Origin: VAZQ01 sp963712565
Lineage (GTDB): Bacteria > Pseudomonadota > Alphaproteobacteria > Rhizobiales > Xanthobacteraceae
DNA: 64,000 nt
Reading direction: 5' to 3'
NCBI GenBank assembly: GCA_963712565.1
Contig: CAVQIP010000030.1
Span: forward strand, 62,001-126,000
Shown piece by piece: positions 7,689-18,500 of the stretch (its first letter is position 1; every line of letters begins with the position of its first letter). The notes below the pieces were generated by a model that was given only the letters and a program-made list of their open reading frames with translations, was not told where the DNA came from and ran no database searches. Position numbers and translations under genes: made by a program.

Positions 7689-9236
7689 ATGGCCATCGCT
7701 TCTCCGTCTCGCTGCGTGATTGCCGCCGCCGTCATTGCGCTCGGCTCGAGCGACAGCGCAGCCGATGCGGTCGGTCAAACCACGGAGATCCGCCCCCTCC
7801 TTCAGTTCGCTCAGCGGCAGGAGCCGGCAAAACCCACCAGCGCGAACATCCGGCAAATGCAGGAAAGGCTGGTGTGGATCGGCTACTACGACGGCCCGCT
7901 CGACGGTGACGCCGGCGCCGGGACCACCGCCGCGGTCAAGCGGTTTCAACGCGATCTCGGCGCGGCAGAAACCGGCACGCTCAGTGCATCGCAATCGGTG
8001 ACTCTCGCCGAGCGAGCAAATGGCCAAGTTCAATCAGCCGGATTCGCGATCGAGACCGATCCGGTCACCGGCATTCGGGTCGGGATCCCATCGGCCATAG
8101 CCTCACAGAAGAAACGCGCCGCCGCCGGCACAACTTTTCAGTCGCCCGACGGTCGCGTGCAGATCGGCCTGCGCACCTTCAGAACCAGCCAGGAATTCGG
8201 ATCCGTATACGAGCAGCTGAAGGAAGCGTTCAGGACGGCAAGCGTGCCGTATTCGGTGCTCCGCAGCGATTGGATGGTGCTGTCGGGAGAAACTGACAGC
8301 AAGCGTTTCTATGTCCGGTACCACGGCCGCAACGACCTCGTCAGCGGCTTCTTCGCCATCTACGACAAAGAGCTCCCGACGGAAAGGATCGCTCCGCTAT
8401 CGGCGGCGATCACCATGATGTCGCTGACGATGCAGCCGTTCGCTCCCGGATTCGATGCCGGCGCAGCTCCAAGACTGGCCACGGCGGCGATAACGGAACC
8501 GGCGTCATTGGTGCGGCAGCCCGCAGCCGCAATCGCCCAAACTCCGGAACCGAGGACGCAACCCCCCGAACCACGAACGCCATCTCCCGAACCTGTAGCG
8601 CCCTCGGTGGCACCGCGGGCACCAGCTCCCGCACCGACAGCGCAGGCGGCGCCCCCGGCTCCGCGCACCGACGACGCTGCGCTGCGCGCGGCGCAGCGCA
8701 AGATCGCCGAACTGGAAGCGGAACGCAGCAAGGCTGCGGAAAGTCTCGAAAACGAGCGCAACAGCCGGCGCCTCCTGGTCGGTTGGCTGCTCGCCGCGGT
8801 CGCGATCCTCGGACTGCTTGCGGCCTACCTGGCAATGCGGCTGCGAGCCCAGCGGTCGGGCACCCCGCAAACCGAATGGGCCGCCGCGCCTGCCGCAGGC
8901 ACGGCGCGAGCGACAACGACCGAAGGAGGCCGGCAGCCGGCCGTGCCCCGCGCGGAAACCGTCGAAACCCCGATCGAACCGAGCCCGCCGTTGGCCGCAG
9001 CCTTCCCCGCAGCGCAGCCACAATCCACGTCAGCCGCCGACAGTTCGGCCGCGGCGCGCGGCGCGACACAACCGGAATCGGTCTTGTCGTCGGCGGCACC
9101 AACCGCAACGGCGGGCGGCACCGCCACGGCGCAAACGGCGACGCGCCAGGCGCTGCTCGCGATCGGCGGCATGATTTCCGTCGGCCTTTTGATCATGCTG
9201 GTGGTCGGCGTCGCGTCGAAGATCATTGGACTTTGA
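7689..9236 (+). CDS. Peptidoglycan-binding-domain protein with membrane segments
   Basis: A 515-residue envelope protein. After a signal-like N-terminus comes a PG_binding_1 domain at about residues 53-110 (NIRQMQERLVWIGYYDG, then GTTAAVKRFQRDLGA). A globular domain follows at about 140-250. A proline-rich linker (about 280-335) and a short coiled coil (RAAQRKIAELEAERSKAAES) lead to a membrane helix (LLVGWLLAAVAILGLLAAYL). A second Pro/Ala/Thr-rich linker ends in a C-terminal membrane helix. Proteins with this head bind cell-wall peptides; the membrane helices and flexible linkers suggest it tethers the wall to the inner membrane. It is followed by the transpeptidase-like gene, with a gap of under 100 bases. 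Confidence 0.75.
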   Translation: MAIASPSRCVIAAAVIALGSSDSAADAVGQTTEIRPLLQFAQRQEPAKPTSANIRQMQERLVWIGYYDGPLDGDAGAGTTAAVKRFQRDLGAAETGTLSASQSVTLAERANGQVQSAGFAIETDPVTGIRVGIPSAIASQKKRAAAGTTFQSPDGRVQIGLRTFRTSQEFGSVYEQLKEAFRTASVPYSVLRSDWMVLSGETDSKRFYVRYHGRNDLVSGFFAIYDKELPTERIAPLSAAITMMSLTMQPFAPGFDAGAAPRLATAAITEPASLVRQPAAAIAQTPEPRTQPPEPRTPSPEPVAPSVAPRAPAPAPTAQAAPPAPRTDDAALRAAQRKIAELEAERSKAAESLENERNSRRLLVGWLLAAVAILGLLAAYLAMRLRAQRSGTPQTEWAAAPAAGTARATTTEGGRQPAVPRAETVETPIEPSPPLAAAFPAAQPQSTSAADSSAAARGATQPESVLSSAAPTATAGGTATAQTATRQALLAIGGMISVGLLIMLVVGVASKIIGL

Positions 9237-9324
9237 GCTCCCTCCAGCGCGCGTTCCGCAATTCTGCGCGTTGGGGGGCGGGCCGCAGAAAATCGCGTCA
9301 GTTACCGCAGCAGGTACGCCCCGC

Positions 9325-10623
9325 ATGACCTCGATCGACCGCTCGCGGACAAGTGCGAAGCGCGATGCGCGCGTTCGCCGCCGCGGCATCGCGATCGCCG
9401 TCGTCGTTTGCGGCGCGGCTTGGCTCTTGCCCGATCTCGCCCACGATTTCGTCCCGGGCCCGCCGCCGCGGAGCGCCTATTCCCAGGTCGATCTCAGCCG
9501 CGGGGGAAGCCTGTCTCTCGATGCCGCACCGCTGCCTTTCGACGCTTTGCCCAGGGACGCGATCGCGGCCCGCCTCACGATCAATCCGCCGGTCAACCAA
9601 TGGGCCACGACCGCGCTGGAGCAGGCATTCGAGACGATCGATCGGTCCACCCTGGGAGGCCTGTTCAATTCCCGCCGCCATCCCGCGCGCGTGAACGCCG
9701 TGCTCGCCGATGGGAGGGGGCGCATCCGCGCGATGTACAGCAACGCCGAGTGGATGTATTTCGGCCCGGAAACGCTGGCGCTCGCCTCCACCGCGAAAAT
9801 CTTCCTGGCGCTCGCGCTCGGCAGGCACGACGACCCCGCGGCCCGCTACTGCAACCCGGCGGCGGTCACCACCTGGCTCGCCGTCGATGCCATGCTGGCC
9901 GCGCGCTGCGGGCCGGGCGGTCGCAGCGTGAGCGCACGCAACGCGTTCGCGCGATCGATGCCAAGTCCGCTGTTGTGGCGCAGCTTCCAGGTCGTCACGG
10001 AAGCCGAACTGCGAGACGTATTCGAACAATTGGGGTTCGCGAAGCTGCAGCATCGCTCGCTCAGGACGGCGGCCGCCATGGGCCATATCGAGGCGCGTCC
10101 GCTCGACTTGCACCGAGCGGTCCATGCCGTGACCCTCGCGTTTGCCGGGCGCAGCGAACCCGCCGAGACCCCGACCGTCATCGACACGATCACGGTCCGC
10201 AAGCCTGACGGGACGACGGAAGAGACTTCCGTCGCGCGTGCGTTCATATCCTCCGCCGCCTACCGCCGGGTGGTGAGCCCCGAAGTGGCGGCCTATGCGC
10301 GCGACGTGCTTTCCGCGACGATCCGACACGGGACGCTGCAGGAGCTGGCGGGCGTCCGCTCGGACCACGACGGCATCAGCCTGCTCTGGGGCAAGACCGG
10401 CACCTACGCCGTCGGAAGCGACACACTTCACATCTGGATCGTGGGCGGCCTGGTGGTGGACGGCGAGCCTTATTCGTGGCTCGTTCTGGTCCGCGCGGCG
10501 GATCCGGAGCATTCGTTCGGCAACACCAACGCCAGCGCATTTGCTCCGCTCGCCAAGATCCTCATCGCGGCGGCGGTGCGCGATCGCCGGACCGCGCTGG
10601 TTCCCCCCGGCGGGGCGCGGTGA
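9325..10623 (+). CDS. Penicillin-binding-protein-like serine transpeptidase
   Basis: A 432-residue protein with an N-terminal membrane anchor (GIAIAVVVCGAAWLLPDLA) and a serine DD-peptidase/transpeptidase fold. The SxxK motif is STAK at residues 155-158 and the KTG motif is KTGTY at 357-361. I see no clear SxN motif; S-A-R-N near residue 203 is the nearest candidate. The KTG strand is followed by HIWIVGGLVVDGEPYSWLVL, typical of this fold. It could cross-link peptidoglycan or be a degenerate penicillin-recognising protein. ATG 9325 is preferred over an in-frame TTG at 9226 that overlaps the previous gene. Confidence 0.75.
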   Translation: MTSIDRSRTSAKRDARVRRRGIAIAVVVCGAAWLLPDLAHDFVPGPPPRSAYSQVDLSRGGSLSLDAAPLPFDALPRDAIAARLTINPPVNQWATTALEQAFETIDRSTLGGLFNSRRHPARVNAVLADGRGRIRAMYSNAEWMYFGPETLALASTAKIFLALALGRHDDPAARYCNPAAVTTWLAVDAMLAARCGPGGRSVSARNAFARSMPSPLLWRSFQVVTEAELRDVFEQLGFAKLQHRSLRTAAAMGHIEARPLDLHRAVHAVTLAFAGRSEPAETPTVIDTITVRKPDGTTEETSVARAFISSAAYRRVVSPEVAAYARDVLSATIRHGTLQELAGVRSDHDGISLLWGKTGTYAVGSDTLHIWIVGGLVVDGEPYSWLVLVRAADPEHSFGNTNASAFAPLAKILIAAAVRDRRTALVPPGGAR

Positions 10624-10807
10624 CGCGTCGGGCCTGTCGGTTCTTCAAGATCGATGGTGTCTTAAACACGTCGGGCCCGCTCATGCTCCGGCGCTTGGGC
10701 GCCGATGACGCGAGCTCGAGACCTGGGTGCTGCAGGCAAAGTGAGCAGCGCTCGCCAAGGGAAACATCCCTTCTCAAGCTTTCGCCGGCGGCGGACGACT
10801 GGGAAAA
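10624..10807. other. Convergent intergenic region, nothing recognised
   Basis: 184 bases between the converging transpeptidase-like gene and rpoD. No strong hairpin with a T tract and no gene is seen. Confidence 0.4.
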
Positions 10808-12938
<2,131 letters not shown>

Positions 12939-13187
12939 GCACTCTCTCCTGGAAACGTCCGTTCGGGACGCCGGTCAGCACGCCACCCCTACCCTATGCG
13001 GGGAGAATCGATCAGGCCGCCACGCGGCCGAGCCGGGCCGCAACCCCGGCTCCCGCGCCTTGATTCGGGCCCGCCGCAGTGTCACCGGAGCCGCTTAAGC
13101 TCCGATTACCCTCCATACATCAGAAGCCAAAGGCTTATTCCCGGTTCCACCGCCGGGGGCTCCTTGGCTCCGTTATCGCCCGTACCC
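12939..13187 (-). other. dnaG-rpoD intergenic region
   Basis: A 249-base gap between dnaG and rpoD, long enough for a separate rpoD promoter as in many proteobacteria. I see no convincing terminator and no small gene in it. No promoter could be assigned with confidence. Confidence 0.4.
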
Positions 13188-15149
13188 CTAAAGAGACCGA
13201 ACCGGCCGGCCCGAAGAGGCTCCAAAGCCCTCGATCAGCGCCTCGGTGCCGTCGAGCACCGAGAGGCGGGCCTTCACATCCTGCAACCAGGAATAGTTGG
13301 CCTCGGTCGAATTCTGGCCCAAGGCCTGCTCGGCGTCTCTGAGTTCCTTAGTTAGGGAATGCCATTGTCGATGCAAGGCGACAAGCTGCTTCCAGGTCAT
13401 CAGAACGTCGTCGGGCGCCGCCTCCGGCCGGGCGCCCCAGACCGAGGGTGTGGTGATGGCCTTGTGAATGCGGGCGGCAATGTCGGCAAGGCCCCTACGG
13501 GCGAGCTCGGCGGCCATGGCCTCCCCGTCCGGCGCGCCGCCATGGGCGAAGATGTCGATCAGCTCGCCCTTCATCCTGGCCGCCTCGGCATGACGGAACT
13601 CCGCCGCCGCCAGCTCCTCGAGGTGCTCGTGCAACAGCCAGGGGTGATTGACGACCGCCTGCAGGATCAGCGCCTCGCGTAGCGGAATGGCGGTGCGGTG
13701 GCCGCGATGAACGGGGCTCGACGCCAGCTGCGCGCTCGCCACCACGTAGGGCTCGCCGCCGACCAGCCTGGCGAGCGGGCGGCCACGATCCGGCGTGCCG
13801 CGGCCCCTGCCCGCGCTCTGCGGCCAGCGGGCGCGGGCGTCGCCGCGCCCGCGCTTCGTGCGCATCGTCGCGGGCTCATCGATCTCGAACAGTCGCCGCA
13901 ACCGGTCGCCGAACTCGCGACGATAATATTTGCGCACGGTGTCGTCGCCGATGGCCGCGGTGACCTCGACGAGGCGCGCCTCGAACGCCGCGCGCCGCTC
14001 CGGCGTATCGAAGCCGCCGGTTTCGGTCTCCCGCATCCACAGCACATGGGCGAGCGGACGCGCGCCGCTGATGACCTCGTCGATCGCGTCGCGGCCGCCC
14101 GCGCGCACGAGATCGTCGGGATCGTGGCCCTCGGGCAGGCTGGCGAATTTCAGGCTCTTGCCGGGCTTGATCAGCGGCAAAGCCAGATCGACGGCGCGAT
14201 AAGCGGCGCGGCGGCCGGCGGCGTCGCCGTCGAAGCAGAGCATCGGCTCGTCCGCCATCTTCCACAGCAGAACGAGCTGCTCGGCGGTGAGCGCGGTGCC
14301 GAGCGGCGCCACGGTCGCCTCGAAGCCGGCGCCCACCATGGCGATCACGTCGATATAGCCTTCGACCGCGATCACGGCCGCGCCCTTGTGCGCGGCCGCG
14401 CGCGCCGCGGCGATGTTGTAGAGCGTTGCGCCCTTGTGGAAGAGCGGCGTCTCCGGCGAATTCAAATATTTCGCCTGCGCGTCCTTCTCCAGCGCGCGGC
14501 CGCCGAAGGCGATCACGCGGCCGCGCAGATCGGTGATCGGAAATATCACGCGGTCGCGGAAGCGATCGTAGGGTACCGGGATGTCGTCGCCGGCGACCAA
14601 CAGCCCCGCCTCCACCATGTCCTCGCTCGAAATTCCCTCGTTGCCGAGATGCTCCTTGAGCGCGAAGCGGTCGGGCGGCGCATAGCCCAGGCGGAACCTG
14701 AGCTGCGTCGCCGGATCGAGCCCGCGATCGGCGAGGTAGCCGCGCGCCTTGGCGCCGGCGCGCGAGGCGAGCGTCGCCTCGTAGAATTTGGCCGCCAGCT
14801 CGACCACGTCGTTGAGCGTCCTCTTCCACTCGTCGCGGGCCTCCGCCTCGGGCGAGACCTTGGGCAGCGCCATACCGGCCTGCGCCGCGAGCCGCTCGAC
14901 CGCCTCGGGGAAGGTGAGACCCTCGGTCATCATCACGAAGTCGAAAATGCTGCCGTTCTTGCCGGAGGAGAAGTCGAACCACGCCATCTTCTGATCGTTG
15001 ACGAAGAACGAGGGCGTTTTCTCCTTGTTGAACGGGGAAAGCCCTTTCCATTCGCGTCCGGCCTTCTTCAATTTCACGCGCCGGCCCACGACCTCCGAGA
15101 CCGGAAGGCGCGCGCGCAGTTCGTCAAGAAATTGGGGCGGGAAACGCAT
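13188..15149 (-). CDS. dnaG: DNA primase DnaG
   Basis: A 653-residue primase that makes RNA primers at the replication fork. The N-terminal domain begins MRFPPQFLDELRARLPVSEV. The CHC2 zinc-binding position reads SPFNKEKTPSF and later FDFSSGKNG, so the usual Cys/His zinc ligands are replaced. The catalytic core has RFRDRVIFPITDLRGRVIAF and the TOPRIM motifs AVIAVEGYIDVIAM (acidic) and MLCFDGDAAGRRA. A C-terminal helicase-interaction region follows. The ATG at 15149 is chosen because family homology starts there; a GTG 67 codons upstream adds unrelated sequence. It is followed by rpoD on the same strand. Confidence 0.95.
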   Translation of the reverse strand: MRFPPQFLDELRARLPVSEVVGRRVKLKKAGREWKGLSPFNKEKTPSFFVNDQKMAWFDFSSGKNGSIFDFVMMTEGLTFPEAVERLAAQAGMALPKVSPEAEARDEWKRTLNDVVELAAKFYEATLASRAGAKARGYLADRGLDPATQLRFRLGYAPPDRFALKEHLGNEGISSEDMVEAGLLVAGDDIPVPYDRFRDRVIFPITDLRGRVIAFGGRALEKDAQAKYLNSPETPLFHKGATLYNIAAARAAAHKGAAVIAVEGYIDVIAMVGAGFEATVAPLGTALTAEQLVLLWKMADEPMLCFDGDAAGRRAAYRAVDLALPLIKPGKSLKFASLPEGHDPDDLVRAGGRDAIDEVISGARPLAHVLWMRETETGGFDTPERRAAFEARLVEVTAAIGDDTVRKYYRREFGDRLRRLFEIDEPATMRTKRGRGDARARWPQSAGRGRGTPDRGRPLARLVGGEPYVVASAQLASSPVHRGHRTAIPLREALILQAVVNHPWLLHEHLEELAAAEFRHAEAARMKGELIDIFAHGGAPDGEAMAAELARRGLADIAARIHKAITTPSVWGARPEAAPDDVLMTWKQLVALHRQWHSLTKELRDAEQALGQNSTEANYSWLQDVKARLSVLDGTEALIEGFGASSGRPVRSL

Positions 15150-15480
15150 ACGGCCGGCCTGCTGATTTGCTGGACCTCGCAGTATAGACCCGCGAGCGGC
15201 GGCCACCGGGGGGAGCGGGATTGTCCCAGTTATCCACAGGGCAAGCCGCCGAGGGGGCGCAAGGCGAGGCCTGGTCGAGCGTTTTCGGGTTGGCTGGTTT
15301 CTGATGCGTGGCCACCCCGAGGAAGTTCCGGTCTCGCGCCCTTTGCCCACTCGACGGGGCGTGGGCGGCAGCCACCACCGATCCGTGGGGGACGCTATGC
15401 GCCGGCATCATTGCAGCGACGGGACGAGCAATCACGCCGGCGCTACGATGCGCCGACAACAAAATCGTAGGGAGGAAACA
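15150..15480. other. Divergent region between dnaG and the hydrolase gene
   Basis: 331 bases without a gene that must contain promoters for dnaG (minus) and the exported hydrolase (plus). It includes a consensus DnaA box, listed separately. Nothing else was recognised. Confidence 0.5.
15230..15238. promoter_or_regulatory. Consensus DnaA box upstream of dnaG
   Basis: TTATCCACA, a perfect 9-base DnaA recognition sequence, lies about 80 bases upstream of the dnaG start. One isolated perfect box is not an origin, and no AT-rich unwinding region or box cluster is seen. It could let DnaA influence dnaG-rpoD transcription. Confidence 0.5.
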
Positions 15481-16296
15481 ATGAGTACAACCAACGACTC
15501 GTCGTTGACTCGTCGCAGCGTGCTCGCCAGCGCCGGCGCTGGTGCGAGCGCGGCTGCGCTCGGCACCACGCCGGCACGGGCGCAGACCAACGCGCCCAAA
15601 ACCTTCGTCCTCGTGCACGGCGCCTGGCACGGCGGCTGGTGCTGGCGGCGGGTGTCGGACCTCTTGGAGAAGAAGGGGCACAAGGTGTTCGCGCCGACGA
15701 TGACGGGGCTGGGCGAGCGCTCGCACTTGCTCGATCCCAAGGTCAACCTCGCGACCCACGTCACCGACGTCGTCAACGTCATCAAGTGGGAGGGCCTCAG
15801 CAACATCGTGCTGGTCGGCCATTCCTACGGCGGCGTCATCATTTCGGGCGTCGCCGAACAGCTGCGCGAGACCATCGATTCGATTGTGTTCCTCGATGCC
15901 TTCGTGCCGGAGAGCGGCGACAGCCTGGCAACCAAGGCGTCGCAGCCCGTGCGCGAAGCCATCGCGGCGCTGGTGGAAAAGGGTGAGCAGACAATGAAGC
16001 CGGTGCCGGCGGCGGTGTTCCGGGTGAACGAGAAGGATCGCGCCTGGGTCGACGCCATGTGCACGCCGCATCCGGTCGCCACGCTCACCGACAAGATCAC
16101 CGTTGGCGGTGCGCGTGACCGCATCGCCAAGAAGACTTACATCCGCGCCAAGGGCTATCCCAGCGTGCCGTTCGACGGCACGCAGGAGAAGCTCAAGGCC
16201 GACGCCCAATGGCGCGTCTACGAGCTTCCCTGCGGCCACGACGCCATGGTCGACATGCCGGACCGACTTGCCGAGATCCTGGTCGAGGTGGCGTAG
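15481..16296 (+). CDS. Tat-exported alpha/beta hydrolase
   Basis: A 271-residue alpha/beta hydrolase of the esterase/hydroxynitrile-lyase-like group. It begins with a twin-arginine signal (SLTRRSVLASAGAGASAAAL, cleavage after ARA near residue 35). The oxyanion motif is VHGAWHGGWCW, the nucleophile Ser lies in GHSYGG, and the catalytic His is in CGHDAMVDMPDRLAEIL. The family includes plant salicylate and pyrethroid esterases and bacterial counterparts; the substrate is unknown. The ATG at 15481 follows a strong AGGGAGGAAAC. It faces the three binding-protein genes and may process an ester related to their ligand, but that link is only proximity. Confidence 0.88.
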   Translation: MSTTNDSSLTRRSVLASAGAGASAAALGTTPARAQTNAPKTFVLVHGAWHGGWCWRRVSDLLEKKGHKVFAPTMTGLGERSHLLDPKVNLATHVTDVVNVIKWEGLSNIVLVGHSYGGVIISGVAEQLRETIDSIVFLDAFVPESGDSLATKASQPVREAIAALVEKGEQTMKPVPAAVFRVNEKDRAWVDAMCTPHPVATLTDKITVGGARDRIAKKTYIRAKGYPSVPFDGTQEKLKADAQWRVYELPCGHDAMVDMPDRLAEILVEVA

Positions 16297-16311
16297 CCGT
16301 TGGGATGCAGG

Positions 16312-16339
16312 GCGTGGGCCGAGCGAAGCGCGCCCACGC
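16312..16339. repeat. Palindromic REP-like hairpin, possible bidirectional terminator
   Basis: GCGTGGGC at 16312-16319 pairs with GCCCACGC at 16332-16339 around CGAGCGAAGCGC. It sits 15 bases after the hydrolase stop in a convergent gap. The layout (TGGGC, AGCGAAGC, GCCCA) matches an interspersed palindrome family frequent between Bradyrhizobium genes. No T tract follows. Confidence 0.55.
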
Positions 16340-16449
16340 GGCGTTGTCTCGGCTCGAGGATGATAGGTGTGGGCAACCACGCAGCAGTCGAGCTTGTGCA
16401 GATCGCGTGACCTGTCGGCGTGCCGCCGTGGCGCAGCCCGCCGAGGCGA

Positions 16450-17436
16450 CTACTGCGGCCGCAATCCGGATTCTTTGACGATCTGCTCCGAGGCCGCGCG
16501 GTCCTGCTTGAGGAAGCGCGCGAATTGCTCGGGCGTGTTGGCGACCGGCTCGAGGCCGCGCTCGATCAGGTTGCGACTGCGGAAGCCCGGCTCATTGACG
16601 ATGCGCGCGACCTCCGCCTGCAGGCGTTCGACGATCGGTTTCGGCGTCTTCGCCGGCGCCAGCAAACCGAAATAGGAGCGACCTGCGAAGCCGCTCTGCG
16701 CCCCTTCGCGGATGGTGGGGATGTCGGGGAACAGCGGCGAGCGCGTCTCGCTGTCGACCAGGAGGCCGACCACCGCGCCGCTCTCGAGTTGCGAGCGAAC
16801 ATTCGCGATCCCATAGAAGCCGACGGGCGTCGCGCCGCTGAGCAGCGCGGTCACCGCCTCCCCGCCGCCGCGGAACGGCACCCGCACGAGGTCGGCGCCA
16901 GTGTCCTTCTTCAGCCGCTCGATGAACACGCCGAGCGGCACCGCCGCGGTGGAATAGCTCAAGGTGCGCGGCTTCGCCTTCGACAGCGCAATCAGCTCCG
17001 GCAGCGTCTTGACGTTGAGCGTCGCGCTCACCACCAGGACCTGCGTGATGAAGAACAGCTGTGTGATCGGCTCGAATCCGTTCTCCGGATCGAACGCCAG
17101 GGTCTTGAACAGGAACTGGTTGAAGACCAGCGGCTCGCCCGGAATGATGCAGAGCGTGTAGCCGTCGGGCGGCGCCTCAGCGCAGGCGCGCGCCCCGATA
17201 TTGAAAGCCCCGCCCGGCCGGTTCTCGACGATGAACGGCTGGCCGAGCCGCTTGTGCAACTCCTCGGCCAGCGCCCGCATGAAGACGTCGCTGGTGCCGC
17301 CAGCGCTCGAGGTTGCGATTACGCGAACCGGCCGCGTGGGGTAATCCTGCGCGACCGCCGGCGAGGACGCCGGCAGCGTGGCGAGCGCCGCCAGCAAAGC
17401 GTGGACGCGAAGGCAGCCGGTCATGGCGTTGGTCAT
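16450..17436 (-). CDS. Tripartite tricarboxylate transporter binding protein (TctC/Bug family), copy 1
   Basis: A 328-residue periplasmic binding protein of the Bug (TctC) family, which binds carboxylates or related small molecules for TctAB permeases. The signal peptide ends in PAVAQ near residue 30. Family motifs are DYPTRPVRVIATSSAGGTSD, ENRPGGAFNIGA, PDGYTLCI and FPDIPTIREG, ending RPQ. It overlaps the next upstream copy by 4 bases (ATGA) and so is the last gene of a three-gene run. No tctA or tctB gene is nearby, as is usual for expanded Bug families. The ligand cannot be predicted. Confidence 0.9.
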   Translation of the reverse strand: MTNAMTGCLRVHALLAALATLPASSPAVAQDYPTRPVRVIATSSAGGTSDVFMRALAEELHKRLGQPFIVENRPGGAFNIGARACAEAPPDGYTLCIIPGEPLVFNQFLFKTLAFDPENGFEPITQLFFITQVLVVSATLNVKTLPELIALSKAKPRTLSYSTAAVPLGVFIERLKKDTGADLVRVPFRGGGEAVTALLSGATPVGFYGIANVRSQLESGAVVGLLVDSETRSPLFPDIPTIREGAQSGFAGRSYFGLLAPAKTPKPIVERLQAEVARIVNEPGFRSRNLIERGLEPVANTPEQFARFLKQDRAASEQIVKESGLRPQ

Positions 17437-18404
17437 TGCGGCTGCAGTCCCGCTTCCTTGACGACACGCTCGGAAGTGGCGCGATCCTCGATGAGGAAAC
17501 GTGCGAATTCCTCGGGCGTGTTCAGAATCGGTTCGAGCGCGCGGTCGGTGAACTGCTTCTGGCGGAAGGCCGGATCACTGCCGATGCGAAAGACATCCTC
17601 GCGGATCTTGTCGATGATCGGTTTGGGCGTACGCGCCGGCGCAACCAGTCCGAAATAGACGCGGGTGAGATTGCCGCGATAACCGAGTTCCGCCAGCGTC
17701 GGAATGTCGGGAAACAGCGGCGAGCGCTGCGCGCCGTCGACCGCCAGGCCCGTCATCGTGCCGCTCTGCAGGTGGGAAATGAAATTCTGCATGCCGAGGA
17801 ATGCGATCGGCGTCGATCCCGACAGGACGGCGTTGGTGGTGTCGCCGCCGCCGCGGAACGGGATCGCGACCCAGTCGGCGCCACGCTCGCGCTTGAGCTT
17901 CTCGAGATAGAGCGCCAACGGAAGCGACGGCGCGGTGTAGCTCAGGGTTCCTGCTTTCGCCTTGGAGAGCGCCACCAGCTCGTCCACCGTCTTCACCTTG
18001 AGCGCGGCGTTGACCACCAGCGCCTGGGTATTGAAGAACAGATTGATGATCGGATCGAAGTCCTTGGCGGGATCGAATGTCAGTTTCTTGTAGAGGAACT
18101 GGTTATAGGCGAGCGGCTCGCCCGGCATGATGCAGATCGTGTAGCCGTCCGGCGGCGCGTCGGCGCAGGCGCGGGCGCCGATATTGGAGGCACCGCCCGG
18201 CCGGTTCTCGACGATGACCGGCTGCCCCCAGCGCCGATGCAGCTGCTCGCCCAGGACGCGCATGAAGATGTCGCCGGTGCCGCCGGCGCCCACCGCCACG
18301 ATCGCCTTGACCGGCCGGGTCGGATAGTCCTGCGCCAATGCCGGCCACGCGACCGGCTGCAGCGCGAGCGCGAGAACGACCACGCCCCTCACGGATCCCT
18401 CCAC
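17433..18404 (-). CDS. Tripartite tricarboxylate transporter binding protein (TctC/Bug family), copy 2
   Basis: A 323-residue paralogue of its neighbours. The signal peptide is followed by DYPTRPVKAIVAVGAGGTGD. Family motifs are ENRPGGASNIGARACADAPP, PDGYTICIMPGEPLAYNQFL, FPDIPTLAELGYRG and the terminal EAGLQPQ. Copies 1 and 2 share the phrase ARAC-APPDGYT, pointing to a recent local duplication. Coupled to copy 1 by a 4-base overlap. Confidence 0.9.
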   Translation of the reverse strand: MEGSVRGVVVLALALQPVAWPALAQDYPTRPVKAIVAVGAGGTGDIFMRVLGEQLHRRWGQPVIVENRPGGASNIGARACADAPPDGYTICIMPGEPLAYNQFLYKKLTFDPAKDFDPIINLFFNTQALVVNAALKVKTVDELVALSKAKAGTLSYTAPSLPLALYLEKLKRERGADWVAIPFRGGGDTTNAVLSGSTPIAFLGMQNFISHLQSGTMTGLAVDGAQRSPLFPDIPTLAELGYRGNLTRVYFGLVAPARTPKPIIDKIREDVFRIGSDPAFRQKQFTDRALEPILNTPEEFARFLIEDRATSERVVKEAGLQPQ

Positions 18405-18500
18405 GACGTTCGTTTTCGGACATCCAAGTCAAGCCAGAATGCGCCAGCGCGCGGGACGCGGCAAGGATCCGCCGATGCGAGGCTACACCGCGCAGCCAGC

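Noticed and set aside
13698..15470. 590-codon open frame on the plus strand opposite dnaG
   Set aside because: Antisense shadow of dnaG with no motifs; dnaG is certain on the other strand.
15150..15480. Replication origin near dnaG
   Set aside because: Only one DnaA box, no AT-rich region and no dnaA, parAB or repABC neighbours.
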